Shown here in pieces: positions 24,906 to 32,995 of a DNA stretch of 35,163 nt. The notes under the pieces are model-generated. The model made no database searches. It had not been told where the DNA came from and saw only the letters and a program-made list of their open reading frames with translations. The first letter of the stretch is position 1, and each line of letters begins with the position of its first letter. The stretch is from the NCBI GenBank assembly GCA_964500895.1, contig CAZCQP010000031.1, positions 1 through 35,163 on the forward strand, written 5' to 3'. Origin of the DNA: CAZCQP01 sp964500895 (lineage in GTDB: Bacteria > Bacillota > Clostridia > Lachnospirales > JAISER01). The position numbers and the translations under genes were made by a program.

Positions 24906-26189
24906 TCAAGCCGTGTAAGTGCCCCCTTGCAGCCCATCCGTTTTCACTTCAGGCTGTGGGTTGTACCCGCTAAAATCTGCATCGTCGTTCATAATGTCTT
25001 CGTCTTGAATAACCCCTCTGGTGGCTTTAATGATACAGCCCGTTAAAAATCCCGTCACAATACCCACAGTTAAGGTGACCACACCAGCGGCTATGTTAAT
25101 GGCATTACCCACCAGCAAAGCACCAAACAGCAAGGAAAGCCAGCCGCCAACGCCGTGCAAGTTATGCACGCCCATCACGTCTAAAATGCCCAGCTTCCCG
25201 CAGAACCATCCTTGTAAATATAAGAAAGCCAGGGTGCATACAATACCTGCCACAACGCCGATGCCCAAAGAAAACCAAGGGGTGGCCAGTGTAAGGGAAG
25301 AGCTGCTGGCCACCGGCCCTGCAAGCAAGGTGTACAAAAAGATTAAAGGGTTCACTTTCTTTGTGGCAACCACCATGGTGAAATATGCAGACAAAATTGA
25401 GCCCATGCCAGACATGTAGCAGTTCACCATAATGCCGGTAGACATTTCCCGGCTGGACAGCGCCGTTACAAAGGAAGGCCACAGAATAAACAACAACAGG
25501 CTGGCAAGCCAGACAAATGTGATGCCGTGTTTAGAGGTATACATGGGTTCGTTAAAGGCCCGTTTTTCCCGAATAGCCAGCATAGCGCCAAGGCCCCAGT
25601 AAGCCGCAAAAAAGTGAACAGAAATGCCGCCGCCAGGGTCCATAATGCCGGACCCAAACCATAGGGGGAACCAGGCAAACAAGATACACTGCATCAACAC
25701 GTAACATGGGGTAAAAACAACACCTACAAGAATGTACTGCCAAGATTTAACCGTGCCAATAAACACACCAATGGCAATAACCGCCGTAATGGCACATGCC
25801 ACCGCTTCAATGAGAATAGATTGGTCCCAAAGCATTTCCCAAGCAGGGTCAAGGGCTGCATAGTAGGAAAGCTTCATTTCCGCAAAAGCCAAATATGTAA
25901 CATAACCAGAAGCAGCTGTAAGCAGAACCGCCAGCCCAATGCCCCATTCAAATTTGCGTATAAACATCATTAAGAACGCCACCAGCATGAGCATAAACCA
26001 AATGTCCATGTTTTTGTTAAACTGGGCGGCATCTAACGCCTGGGCTTGCTCTGCTTCTAATACACTTTCAACTGCCGTGGGGGCGGCTGCCTCTACTTTT
26101 GTTGTAAAGGAGGTGGTGGTGCATAAGCCAACCAACACAAGCAAAAAAATTAACAAAGCCTTGTAGAAATTTGTCGTCATCTTTATCAT
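24906..26189 (-). CDS. Ammonium transporter of the Amt/Rh family
   Basis: A 427-residue channel for NH3/NH4+ with about 11 transmembrane segments. The twin-histidine pore residues are in MDPGGGISVHFFAAYWGLG and GVHNLHGVGGW; the second is closer to Rh-type sequences (HNLHG) than to bacterial AmtB. The conserved Asp before the first pore block is present. The N-terminus has a hydrophobic stretch and KVEAAAP that looks like a cleavable signal peptide, followed by the Gln/Ala-rich linker before helix 1. I chose ATG 26189 because AAAGGGG lies just upstream; a longer in-frame start at 26249 lacks a site. No glnK/glnB gene lies next to it, which is unusual for bacterial amt. A leader ORF and palindrome lie upstream. 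Confidence 0.88.
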   Translation of the reverse strand: MIKMTTNFYKALLIFLLVLVGLCTTTSFTTKVEAAAPTAVESVLEAEQAQALDAAQFNKNMDIWFMLMLVAFLMMFIRKFEWGIGLAVLLTAASGYVTYLAFAEMKLSYYAALDPAWEMLWDQSILIEAVACAITAVIAIGVFIGTVKSWQYILVGVVFTPCYVLMQCILFAWFPLWFGSGIMDPGGGISVHFFAAYWGLGAMLAIREKRAFNEPMYTSKHGITFVWLASLLLFILWPSFVTALSSREMSTGIMVNCYMSGMGSILSAYFTMVVATKKVNPLIFLYTLLAGPVASSSSLTLATPWFSLGIGVVAGIVCTLAFLYLQGWFCGKLGILDVMGVHNLHGVGGWLSLLFGALLVGNAINIAAGVVTLTVGIVTGFLTGCIIKATRGVIQDEDIMNDDADFSGYNPQPEVKTDGLQGGTYTA

Positions 26190-26278
26190 GCTAAAACCCC
26201 TTTCATCGTTGCCTGCGCCTACAATAACCAACGGTTTACAAAGTAACACAGTAACATCTGAATAGGCTTTGCTCGGGT

Positions 26279-26314
26279 TTACAAATAGCCGTTGTTTTGA
26301 GTGACAAAGGCCAT
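26279..26314 (-). CDS. Possible 11-residue leader peptide upstream of amt
   Basis: The sequence reads MAFVTQNNGYL and is preceded by GAGGTGAT (26326-26319), one of the best Shine-Dalgarno sites in the window, eight bases from the ATG when measured from GAGG. It ends 89 bases before the amt start. Such a strong site on such a short frame suggests a regulatory upstream ORF; coding of a functional peptide is not shown. The peptide has no run of one amino acid that would suggest classical attenuation. Confidence 0.45.
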   Translation of the reverse strand: MAFVTQNNGYL

Positions 26315-26341
26315 ACCTATCACCTCAGACTTTTATGTTTT

Positions 26342-26361
26342 TGTGTTAAAATAATAACACA
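26342..26361. promoter_or_regulatory. Palindrome upstream of amt, CRP/FNR- or Rex-like spacing
   Basis: TGTGTTA, six bases, TAACACA: perfect 7-bp arms with the spacing of CRP/FNR-family sites, and close in form to Rex sites (TTGTTA-N6-TAACAA). It is 28 bases upstream of the leader ORF and 42 bases downstream of the crcB stop, so it could control amt transcription. Confidence 0.5.
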
Positions 26362-26403
26362 GTTTATGCCGGCTGTCGATAAGAAACATGCTTTTCCCTT
26401 GCC

Positions 26404-26772
26404 TTATTGCGTACAGTTTTTCACAACAGCCAGTCCCAGGGCCACCCCCAGCACACTTAACGCCACATTCAACACCACATTGCTGCCTGCCACAAACATT
26501 TTGCCGTTTTGGGCAAGCTTTAATGTCTCCAGGCTAAAGGTGGAAAAAGTGCTTAACCCGCCCATCATGCCGGTGGTTAAAAACAGCTTGGTTTTTGGGG
26601 GAATACCCAAGCGGCTGTCCAGCCCCACAATGATGCCAATGACAAACCCCGCCGCCACGTTGGCAAGCAACGTGGCCAGCGGGAACTGGAAAGCGGGAAG
26701 GGCTTTGGCAAGGGCAAACCGCAAGCAAGCGCCTATAAACCCGCCCAAACCCACGGCTGCAAACTCCAGCAT
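26404..26772 (-). CDS. crcB: Fluoride ion channel FluC/CrcB
   Basis: A 122-residue four-TM protein of the Fluc family that exports F- as a dual-topology dimer. Motifs seen are GGFIGACLRF near the start, NVAAGFVIG with the conserved Asn, and GGLSTFSTFSLE with the Thr/Ser-Phe pore residues. AAAGGAGG just upstream of ATGGCTATG favours the second ATG (26772). It starts 23 bases after the P-type ATPase stop and shares its transcript, so no fluoride riboswitch is available to it; control would come from the ArsR promoter. Confidence 0.92.
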   Translation of the reverse strand: MLEFAAVGLGGFIGACLRFALAKALPAFQFPLATLLANVAAGFVIGIIVGLDSRLGIPPKTKLFLTTGMMGGLSTFSTFSLETLKLAQNGKMFVAGSNVVLNVALSVLGVALGLAVVKNCTQ

Positions 26773-26794
26773 AGCCATTCCTCCTTTTGCATTT

Positions 26795-28774
26795 TTAGCT
26801 TTTCACAACCATTGCTCTAACCGCATTCAGCAACGCCAACAGGGCAACCCCCACGTCTGCAAAGATGGCAAACCAAATGGAGGTGATGCCTAAGAATGCA
26901 AGCACCATAATGGCCAGCTTCACCCCCAGGGCAAACACAATGTTTTGCACCACGATGCTGCGGGTTTTCCGGGCCACACGAAGGGCCGTGGCAATTTTAC
27001 CAATGTCGTCGTTCATAATTACCACGTCGGCGGCTTCAATGGCGGCATCGGAACCAATGCCCCCCATGGCAATGCCAATGTGGGCACGGGTGAGCACCGG
27101 CGCATCGTTAATGCCATCCCCCACAAAGACCACCTTGCCTTTGCCCTCCGCCAACAGTTTTTCAAATTCAAATACTTTGTCTTGGGGCAATAATCCGCCC
27201 TGATAGTCGTCCAAGGAAAGGGTATTGGCCACTTCCCCGGCCAGGGCTTTGCTGTCCCCGGTGAGCATCACCAGCCGCTTCACCCCCCACTGCCGAAGGG
27301 CTGCAAGGCCGGCTGCTGTGGTTTCCTTTATCTCGTCCGAAATAAGCATGTACCCCATATACTGACCGTTTAAAGCCACATAAACCGTGGTTTTAGCAAA
27401 AGCCGGCAAGTTTTGAATGCCCGCCACCTGTTCCATCAGGCTGGCGTTACCCACGCAAATGGTGCCCCGGGCTGTTTTGGCGGTAATGCCCAAACCGGCT
27501 TGTTCAGTAATTTCCGTGGCCACCTCTGGCGTTTGAACATACGCCGCTAAAATGGACTGGGCAATGGGATGGGTAGAGTGGGCTTCCGCAACAGCCGCAA
27601 GGCCCAGCAATTCCTGTTGGCTCACCCCTTCCACCGGGGCAATTTCCGTTACCTTAAACACCCCTTTGGTTAGCGTGCCAGTTTTGTCAAAGACCACCGT
27701 TTCCACATCGTTCAGTGCTTCCAGAAAGTTGCCACCCTTCACCAGCACCCCATTTTTAGCCGCCCCCCCAATGCCCCCAAAAAAGCTAATGGGAATGGAA
27801 ACCACCAAGGCGCAAGGGCAGGAAATAATCAGGAAACTAAGGGCTTTATACAACCACGAACCCCATGGGCCAAAACCCAGCAGGGGCGGCAAAATGGCAA
27901 CCCCCAACGCCCCGAACACCACAGCCGGGGTATAGTACCGGGCAAACTTGGTAATGAATTTTTCACTTTCCGCTTTTTTGCTGCTGGCGTTTTGCACCAA
28001 TTCCAGCACCTTAGACACGGTGGATTCCCCGTAAGGTTTGGTCACTTGAATCTCCAGCAACCCGCTTTTATTAATGGAACCGGACAGCACCTCGTCCCCT
28101 TCCAATGCACTGCGGGGCACAGATTCCCCAGTAAGGGCCATGGTGTCTACAAAAGATTCCCCCCGCAGAACCAACCCATCTAAAGGAATTTTCTCCCCCG
28201 GGCGCACCACAATGGTTGTGCCCACTGGCACCGCTTCCGGGGAAACGGTCACCAGGCCGTCCTCTGTTTTCAGGTTTGCCGCATCCGGGCGAATGTCCAT
28301 TAAGTTTGCAATGTTCTCCCGGGAACGTGCCACCGCCACATCCTGCAACAGCTCTCCGGCGCCGTAAAAAATCATCACGGCCACCGCTTCAGACATATCC
28401 CCGATGGCAAACGCACCAATAGAAGCAATGGTCATTAAAAAGTTTTCGTCAAACATTTTGCCTTTTGCAATGTTTTTGCAGGCCGTCCAAAGTACTTCCG
28501 CCCCGGCAAGGAAATAGGCCGCCACGTACAACGGGACAGAGGCGTACACCGGCATGGTAATAAACCCTGCCGCCAAAATCATGGCAAAGGCAGCGCACAA
28601 ACGCAGGATAAACGGGGTAAAGTTTTCTGTGCCACTATGGGCATGGTCATGGCCACACCCGCAGCCATCTACATGGCCGTGGCCTTGGCCTTGGTCATGC
28701 TCTTTGTCTTTTGTATGTACGTCCGGGTGTTCTGCCGTGCAGCAGCCCGATGCGCACTGGGTTTCATTATGCAT
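26795..28774 (-). CDS. Heavy-metal P1B-type ATPase (Zn/Cd type) with His/Cys-rich N-terminus
   Basis: A 659-residue P-type ATPase that pumps divalent metal out of the cell. The N-terminal ~50 residues are rich in His, Cys, Asp (GHGHVDGCGCGHDHAHSG) in place of an HMA domain. The CPC ion-binding motif lies in FLIISCPCALVVSIP. The actuator motif is MALTGES, the phosphorylation site DKTGTLTKG, the HP motif AHSTHPIAQS, and the hinge GDGINDAPVL. CPC with a downstream Asp/Lys-containing helix fits the Zn/Cd/Pb group (P1B-2). Start ATG 28774 (GTG 28777 possible) has AAAGGAG upstream and overlaps the ArsR stop by 8 nt. Confidence 0.93.
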   Translation of the reverse strand: MHNETQCASGCCTAEHPDVHTKDKEHDQGQGHGHVDGCGCGHDHAHSGTENFTPFILRLCAAFAMILAAGFITMPVYASVPLYVAAYFLAGAEVLWTACKNIAKGKMFDENFLMTIASIGAFAIGDMSEAVAVMIFYGAGELLQDVAVARSRENIANLMDIRPDAANLKTEDGLVTVSPEAVPVGTTIVVRPGEKIPLDGLVLRGESFVDTMALTGESVPRSALEGDEVLSGSINKSGLLEIQVTKPYGESTVSKVLELVQNASSKKAESEKFITKFARYYTPAVVFGALGVAILPPLLGFGPWGSWLYKALSFLIISCPCALVVSIPISFFGGIGGAAKNGVLVKGGNFLEALNDVETVVFDKTGTLTKGVFKVTEIAPVEGVSQQELLGLAAVAEAHSTHPIAQSILAAYVQTPEVATEITEQAGLGITAKTARGTICVGNASLMEQVAGIQNLPAFAKTTVYVALNGQYMGYMLISDEIKETTAAGLAALRQWGVKRLVMLTGDSKALAGEVANTLSLDDYQGGLLPQDKVFEFEKLLAEGKGKVVFVGDGINDAPVLTRAHIGIAMGGIGSDAAIEAADVVIMNDDIGKIATALRVARKTRSIVVQNIVFALGVKLAIMVLAFLGITSIWFAIFADVGVALLALLNAVRAMVVKS

Positions 28775-29081
28775 CACAATGTTCTCCTTTAATGTGTTCT
28801 ATGCCGCTTTCCAATAATTTTACAATGTGGTTGTCGTCCAGGCTGTAAAAAACATTCATGCCATCCTTCCGTGAACGCACAATGCGGCAGTGTTTCAATT
28901 CCTTCAGCTGGTGGCTGGCAGCAGACTGGCTAATCTCTGCCGCTTCTGCCAGTTGGCTAGCCACACATTCCCCTTGGGAAAGGGTGAGCAAAATTTTTAG
29001 CCGGGGCACACTGCCAAACAGCTTGTAAATTTCAGACAAACGCTCAAAATCCTCTGTGGTTAAATATTTTTGCAGTTCCAT
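28767..29081 (-). CDS. ArsR/SmtB family metal-sensing repressor
   Basis: A 104-residue winged-helix repressor that normally releases DNA on binding metal. Helix-turn-helix: SQLAEAAEISQSAASHQLKELKHC, then the wing VRSRKDGMNVFYSLDD. The alpha-5 zinc-site pattern of SmtB/CzrA (D-x-H, then His 11 residues later) is seen in DDNHIVKLLESGIEH; the fourth ligand is not at the usual place (IKGEHCDA). A Cys in GECVAS stands near the alpha-3 site of CadC. I chose ATG 29081 because AAAGGA lies eight bases upstream; ATG 29090 would sit directly on that site. It leads the operon with the metal ATPase and crcB. Confidence 0.93.
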   Translation of the reverse strand: MELQKYLTTEDFERLSEIYKLFGSVPRLKILLTLSQGECVASQLAEAAEISQSAASHQLKELKHCRIVRSRKDGMNVFYSLDDNHIVKLLESGIEHIKGEHCDA

Positions 29082-29120
29082 GAAAGACATCCTTTGTTTA
29101 GTATTTTAGCAACTACTCAT

Positions 29121-29149
29121 ATAGTACACCCAAAACAAGTTTTTGTCAA
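29121..29149 (-). promoter_or_regulatory. Promoter of the arsR-ATPase-crcB operon
   Basis: Minus-strand TTGACA (29149-29144), 17-base spacer, TACTAT (29126-29121). TACTATATGAGTA, which contains the -10 box, is an imperfect inverted repeat and may be part of the repressor site. Confidence 0.85.
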
Positions 29150-29217
29150 GCTTCATTTGTAAACGGCCAAAAATCATGCTATAGTACGGTAAATGATAAA
29201 AGATAAGGGTGGCCTCT

Positions 29218-30657
29218 ATGGCTTCAAATTCCATTAACCAATTTTTAGAAGCATATTTGCAGCAAGACATTTACCCCCTGCACATGCCCGGGCACAAGCG
29301 CAACCCGGCGTGGTTTTCTGTGCCAGGTGAACATTTTTGCCAAGGGGACATCACCGAAATTGAGGGGGCAGACAACTTGCTGCACCCCACCGGGGTGATT
29401 CAAAGCGTACAGCAACGAATGGCCACTTTTTACGGCGCTCTGGAAACTTTCATGCTGGTGAACGGTTCCAGCGCCGGGCTGCTGGCGGCAGTGATGGGCG
29501 TGTGCAACCAAGGGGACGGGCTGTTAATGGCCCGCAACTGCCACATGAGCGTGTACAACGGGGTGATTTTGGCGGGAGCAAAACCGGTATACGTGGCGCC
29601 GGAAATGACGGGGGAAGCCATTGCCGGGGGCATTGCACCGGAAGCCATTGAGCAGCTTTTGAACCAGAACCCCCACGTCCGGGCGGTGGTCATCACCAGC
29701 CCCACTTTTGAAGGCTTTTGTTCCCATGTGCAAGCCATTGCCCGCATCGTCCACCAGCAGGGCAAAGTGCTTATTGTGGACGAAGCCCACGGTGCCCATT
29801 TCGGCTTGCACCCGGCTTTTCCCGCCTCTGCCGTGAAGCTGGGGGCGGACATTGTGGTGCAAAGTATGCACAAAACATTACCGGCGCTGAACCAATCGGC
29901 CTTGTTGCATGTGTGCAGCAGCCGGGTAGATGCCCGCCGGTTGAAGCGGTGTTTGGCCATGGTGCAAACCACCAGCCCCTCCTACCTGCTTTTGGCACAG
30001 ATGGAACACTGCCTGTGCCGCATGGAACAAGAAGGGCCACAGCTTTTTGATGGCTACGTGCAGCTTTTGGAACATACCCGGCAAGCCCTTGCGCCCAACC
30101 AAAGCATCCGGCTTTTAGGCAAGGACATGGCGGGAACACACAGCATCGTGGATGTGGATATGGGCAAGCTGGTGTTTGCCATACACAGCAACGCCATAAA
30201 CGGGGTGCAATTAGCGAAACAATTGCGGAATGAAGCCCGGGTAGAGCTGGAAATGAGCGGCTTGCACCATGCCTTGGCCATGACCAGCGTGGCGGATACC
30301 CCGGAAGGGCTACAGCGGCTGGTGGACGGCATACAGCGCATCAACGACCGCTTGCCCTATGGAGAAAAAGAAAACCACGCCGCCTTACACGGGCAGTTAT
30401 TGTGGGGAAACTTGGCTTACACCCCCAGAGAGGCCGTGTTTCAGCCCGAAACCCTGGTGCCCCTGGAAGAAAGCATCAACCGCATTGCCTCCGGGTTTGT
30501 CATTCCATACCCCCCCGGCATTCCGGCAATAGTGCCAGGGGAAACCATCACCCCCCAAACGGTGGCCTATATACAAGCTTGTATGGATAACGGCATAGCG
30601 GTGGTGGGCTTGGAAGATGGCTGTTTGCCGGTAATAAATGAAAAGGAGACGTTCTAG
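29218..30657 (+). CDS. Orn/Lys/Arg decarboxylase family PLP enzyme
   Basis: A 479-residue fold-type I PLP enzyme of the Orn/Lys/Arg decarboxylase family. The N-terminal DIYPLHMPGHKRNPAW block, the PLP-binding VDEAHGAHFG motif, the Schiff-base lysine in VQSMHKTLPALNQSA and the C-terminal YPPGIPAIVPGE are family hallmarks. Substrates in the family are arginine, lysine or ornithine, giving agmatine, cadaverine or putrescine; the short form without an N-terminal wing domain resembles the Bacillus YaaO/SpeA type. Of the two candidate starts, ATG 29218 is better placed behind AAGGGTG than GTG 29209. Confidence 0.92.
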   Translation: MASNSINQFLEAYLQQDIYPLHMPGHKRNPAWFSVPGEHFCQGDITEIEGADNLLHPTGVIQSVQQRMATFYGALETFMLVNGSSAGLLAAVMGVCNQGDGLLMARNCHMSVYNGVILAGAKPVYVAPEMTGEAIAGGIAPEAIEQLLNQNPHVRAVVITSPTFEGFCSHVQAIARIVHQQGKVLIVDEAHGAHFGLHPAFPASAVKLGADIVVQSMHKTLPALNQSALLHVCSSRVDARRLKRCLAMVQTTSPSYLLLAQMEHCLCRMEQEGPQLFDGYVQLLEHTRQALAPNQSIRLLGKDMAGTHSIVDVDMGKLVFAIHSNAINGVQLAKQLRNEARVELEMSGLHHALAMTSVADTPEGLQRLVDGIQRINDRLPYGEKENHAALHGQLLWGNLAYTPREAVFQPETLVPLEESINRIASGFVIPYPPGIPAIVPGETITPQTVAYIQACMDNGIAVVGLEDGCLPVINEKETF

Positions 30658-30658
30658 C

Positions 30659-31033
30659 ATGATACCCATTGTGTTAACCCCCATGGACATTATGTACGCC
30701 GCCATTTTGGCGCTGATGCTCACATGGCTGGTGCTTAGCTTAAACAAGCTGTTTCACATGCTGTTTAAGCCGGTGGCCATCGATTTTTCCAAAGGCGAAG
30801 CCAAACAATTTTTGCAGAAATGCTATGCCCTTTTTCCTATGGACGTGGTGCCTTTTCATGGGCAGGAGTTTAAACGGGGAATGCGCATCCGCATGACCAC
30901 CACCCACCGCAAAGTGATTGAAGGGGAAATTGTGGGCTTAAACCGGGACAACATCATTTGCCTTATCACCCGCAATTTTGTGGTGGCCCAGGACATGAAA
31001 AATGTGGAAGAGATTGAGATTTTGGCAAAATGA
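30659..31033 (+). CDS. Small single-TM membrane protein, unknown function
   Basis: A 124-residue protein with a hydrophobic segment at residues ~10-30 (AAILALMLTWLVLSLNKLF) and a hydrophilic C-terminal domain of beta character (EGEIVGLNRDNIICLITRNFVVAQDMKNVEEIEIL). It starts directly at the stop codon of the decarboxylase gene, with AAGGAG ten bases upstream of ATG 30659, so the two are translationally linked. I do not recognise the family. The mixed beta tail could be a small SH3-like or mechanosensitive-type domain, but this is a guess. Confidence 0.75.
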   Translation: MIPIVLTPMDIMYAAILALMLTWLVLSLNKLFHMLFKPVAIDFSKGEAKQFLQKCYALFPMDVVPFHGQEFKRGMRIRMTTTHRKVIEGEIVGLNRDNIICLITRNFVVAQDMKNVEEIEILAK

Positions 31034-31041
31034 AAATACTG

Positions 31042-31070
31042 GAATAAAATAATTGCATTTGTAAATAATA
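31042..31070 (+). promoter_or_regulatory. Candidate forespore (sigma-F/G) promoter of the LonB gene
   Basis: GAATA (31042-31046), 17 bases, AATAATA (31064-31070) compares with the sigma-G pattern GnATR and CATnnTA at all but one base. B. subtilis LonB is made in the forespore under SigF. The match is loose and made by eye in an AT-rich region. Confidence 0.3.
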
Positions 31071-31137
31071 ACGCTGAAGGTAACATCTGACAATTCCAAG
31101 CTGCAAACAGCTTAATTTATAACCAAGGAGTGTTGTC

Positions 31138-32808
31138 ATGGAAGCCATGAGCGTTATTTTAGTGTGCGCACAGCTGTTTTTCACCCTGGTGGTGGGCATG
31201 TATTTTTACAACAACCTGCGCCAGCAAAAATCCGCACGCACGGCCATTGTGGCCGATTCAAAAGCAGAGCTTGAAAAGATTAAAAAATTAAGAAGCATAC
31301 AGCTTAACCGGCCGTTGGCGGAAAAAACCCGGCCCACTGCTTTCGATGACATCATCGGCCAGGAGAAAGGCATTCGGGCATTGCGTGCCGCTTTGTGCGG
31401 CCCAAACCCCCAGCACGTCATCATTTACGGCCAGCCGGGCATTGGCAAAACCGCCGCCGCCAGACTGGTGCTGGAAAACGCCAAGCTGTCGGGTAAATCC
31501 CCCTTTGGGGAACAAGCCCCTTTTGTGGAAATGGACGCCACCATCCTGCAATTCGACGAACGCAGCATTGCAGACCCTTTGATTGGCTCTGTCCATGACC
31601 CCATTTACCAAGGGGCAGGGGCATACGGCCAGGCAGGCATTCCCCAGCCCAAGCAGGGGGCAGTGTCCAACGCCCATGGCGGCATTTTGTTCATAGATGA
31701 AATTGGGGAGCTGCACCAAATTCAAATGAACAAGCTGCTGAAAGTGCTGGAAGACCGGAAAGTGAACCTGTCCAGCTCTTATTACTCCAAAGAAAACACC
31801 AACATTCCCCAACATATTCACGATCTGTTCACCAACGGCATTCCCGCAGACTTTCGGCTGGTGGGGGCCACCACCAGGCGGCCGGAAGACTTGCCCAGCG
31901 CATTGCGTTCCCGGTGCACAGAAATTTTCTTTAAAAGCCTGAACCCCACAGAAATTGCCCAAATCAGCGCAAACGCTTGCCAGAAGGCGGGCATGGACTG
32001 TGAGGAGGGTGTGCCCCTGTTGGCATCCAAGTACTGCGCCAACGGCCGGGATGCGGTGAACCTGATACAAATGGCGGCTTCTTTGGCCACCTTGGAAGAA
32101 CGCAACACCATCAGCATTAAAGACGTGGAAGAAATACTGGAATACGGCCGCTACACCCCAACACCTGTGAAGCAAATGCCTTCTGAGGGGCGCATTGGGG
32201 TTGCCAATGGTTTGGCCGTAACCGGGGGCGGCATGGGCATGATTTTGGACATTGAAGTGCAGGCCGGCCCGGCCCTTCACAAAGGAAGCGGTACCATTAA
32301 AGTAACCGGCATTATAGAGGAAGAAGAAATCAACAGCCGCAACGGCAAAATGCGGCGGGCTTCCACCGCCAAAAACGCCATTGAAAATATGATGACCCTG
32401 CTGGACAAAACCTCCGGCGTTTCTCCGAAGGACTACGACATTCACGTGAATTTTCCCGGGGGCATTCCCATAGACGGCCCCTCCGCAGGGGTGGCCATCT
32501 TTACGGCTGTGTACTCTGCCTTAACCGGCCAGACCATTCCTCCTTATCTGGCCATGACGGGCGAGCTTTCCATTAAAGGCCGGGTGTGCCCCGTGGGCGG
32601 CGTTTCAGAAAAGATTGAAGCCGCCATTGAAGCGGGTGCCAAACGGGTGTTTATCCCCCGGGACAATGACCAGAAGCGGTTTGCCGCCTATCCGGTGGAC
32701 ATCGTGTGCCTAGACAACATCCACCAGCTTTTAAAAGAAGTGTTTATGGTGGAAAACAAGTCCGTCATTCCTTTGGACTACAGCGCCGTTTTGCAAAATT
32801 CTGTGTAA
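31138..32808 (+). CDS. lonB: Membrane-anchored ATP-dependent protease, LonB-like
   Basis: A 556-residue Lon-family protease. An N-terminal transmembrane anchor (residues ~5-24) is followed by an AAA+ domain with Walker A YGQPGIGKTAAAR, Walker B GGILFIDEIGEL and sensor residues in LPSALRSRCTE. The S16 protease domain has the catalytic Ser in PIDGPSAGVAI and the catalytic Lys in VGGVSEKIEAAIEAG. The LonA N-terminal substrate domain is absent, as in B. subtilis LonB (552 residues), which acts in the forespore. AAGGAG is upstream of ATG 31138. In a gene set with spo0A and spoIIA this placement suits sporulation, but a stand-alone role is also possible. Confidence 0.93.
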   Translation: MEAMSVILVCAQLFFTLVVGMYFYNNLRQQKSARTAIVADSKAELEKIKKLRSIQLNRPLAEKTRPTAFDDIIGQEKGIRALRAALCGPNPQHVIIYGQPGIGKTAAARLVLENAKLSGKSPFGEQAPFVEMDATILQFDERSIADPLIGSVHDPIYQGAGAYGQAGIPQPKQGAVSNAHGGILFIDEIGELHQIQMNKLLKVLEDRKVNLSSSYYSKENTNIPQHIHDLFTNGIPADFRLVGATTRRPEDLPSALRSRCTEIFFKSLNPTEIAQISANACQKAGMDCEEGVPLLASKYCANGRDAVNLIQMAASLATLEERNTISIKDVEEILEYGRYTPTPVKQMPSEGRIGVANGLAVTGGGMGMILDIEVQAGPALHKGSGTIKVTGIIEEEEINSRNGKMRRASTAKNAIENMMTLLDKTSGVSPKDYDIHVNFPGGIPIDGPSAGVAIFTAVYSALTGQTIPPYLAMTGELSIKGRVCPVGGVSEKIEAAIEAGAKRVFIPRDNDQKRFAAYPVDIVCLDNIHQLLKEVFMVENKSVIPLDYSAVLQNSV

Positions 32809-32995
32809 ACTGCATTTCATTGTATACTTTTATGATGGCTTGTAGTATGATGAAACGACTATTATAAGTGAAAGGGGTTGTTTTTTTGCATAAACAAACA
32901 AATAAAAAGGAGATTGTTTTACACATGGGGGTATGTGTAAAATAATTTTGCATAATACCTCCCCGGCTCTTTTTAAAAATGAGGAGGATTATGAA

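Noticed and set aside
26773..26850. Fluoride riboswitch for crcB
   Set aside because: Only about 20 bases separate crcB from the upstream coding sequence, and no riboswitch fold can fit without using ATPase codons; none is seen.
31288..32445. Long open frame (385 codons) on the minus strand inside lonB
   Set aside because: It is antisense to a clear Lon protease. Its His/Gly/Val/Phe-rich composition is what GC-biased third positions produce on the opposite strand, and it lacks a ribosome-binding site.
32896..32944. Short frame MGVCVK after AAGGAG upstream of rsgA
   Set aside because: Spacing to the start codon is about 12 bases and the six-codon frame overlaps nothing conserved; too weak to call.
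32933..32995. Longer N-terminus for RsgA starting at ATG 32933
   Set aside because: The GAGGAGG site at 32981-32987 lies inside this extension, and the 21 extra residues do not look like family sequence.
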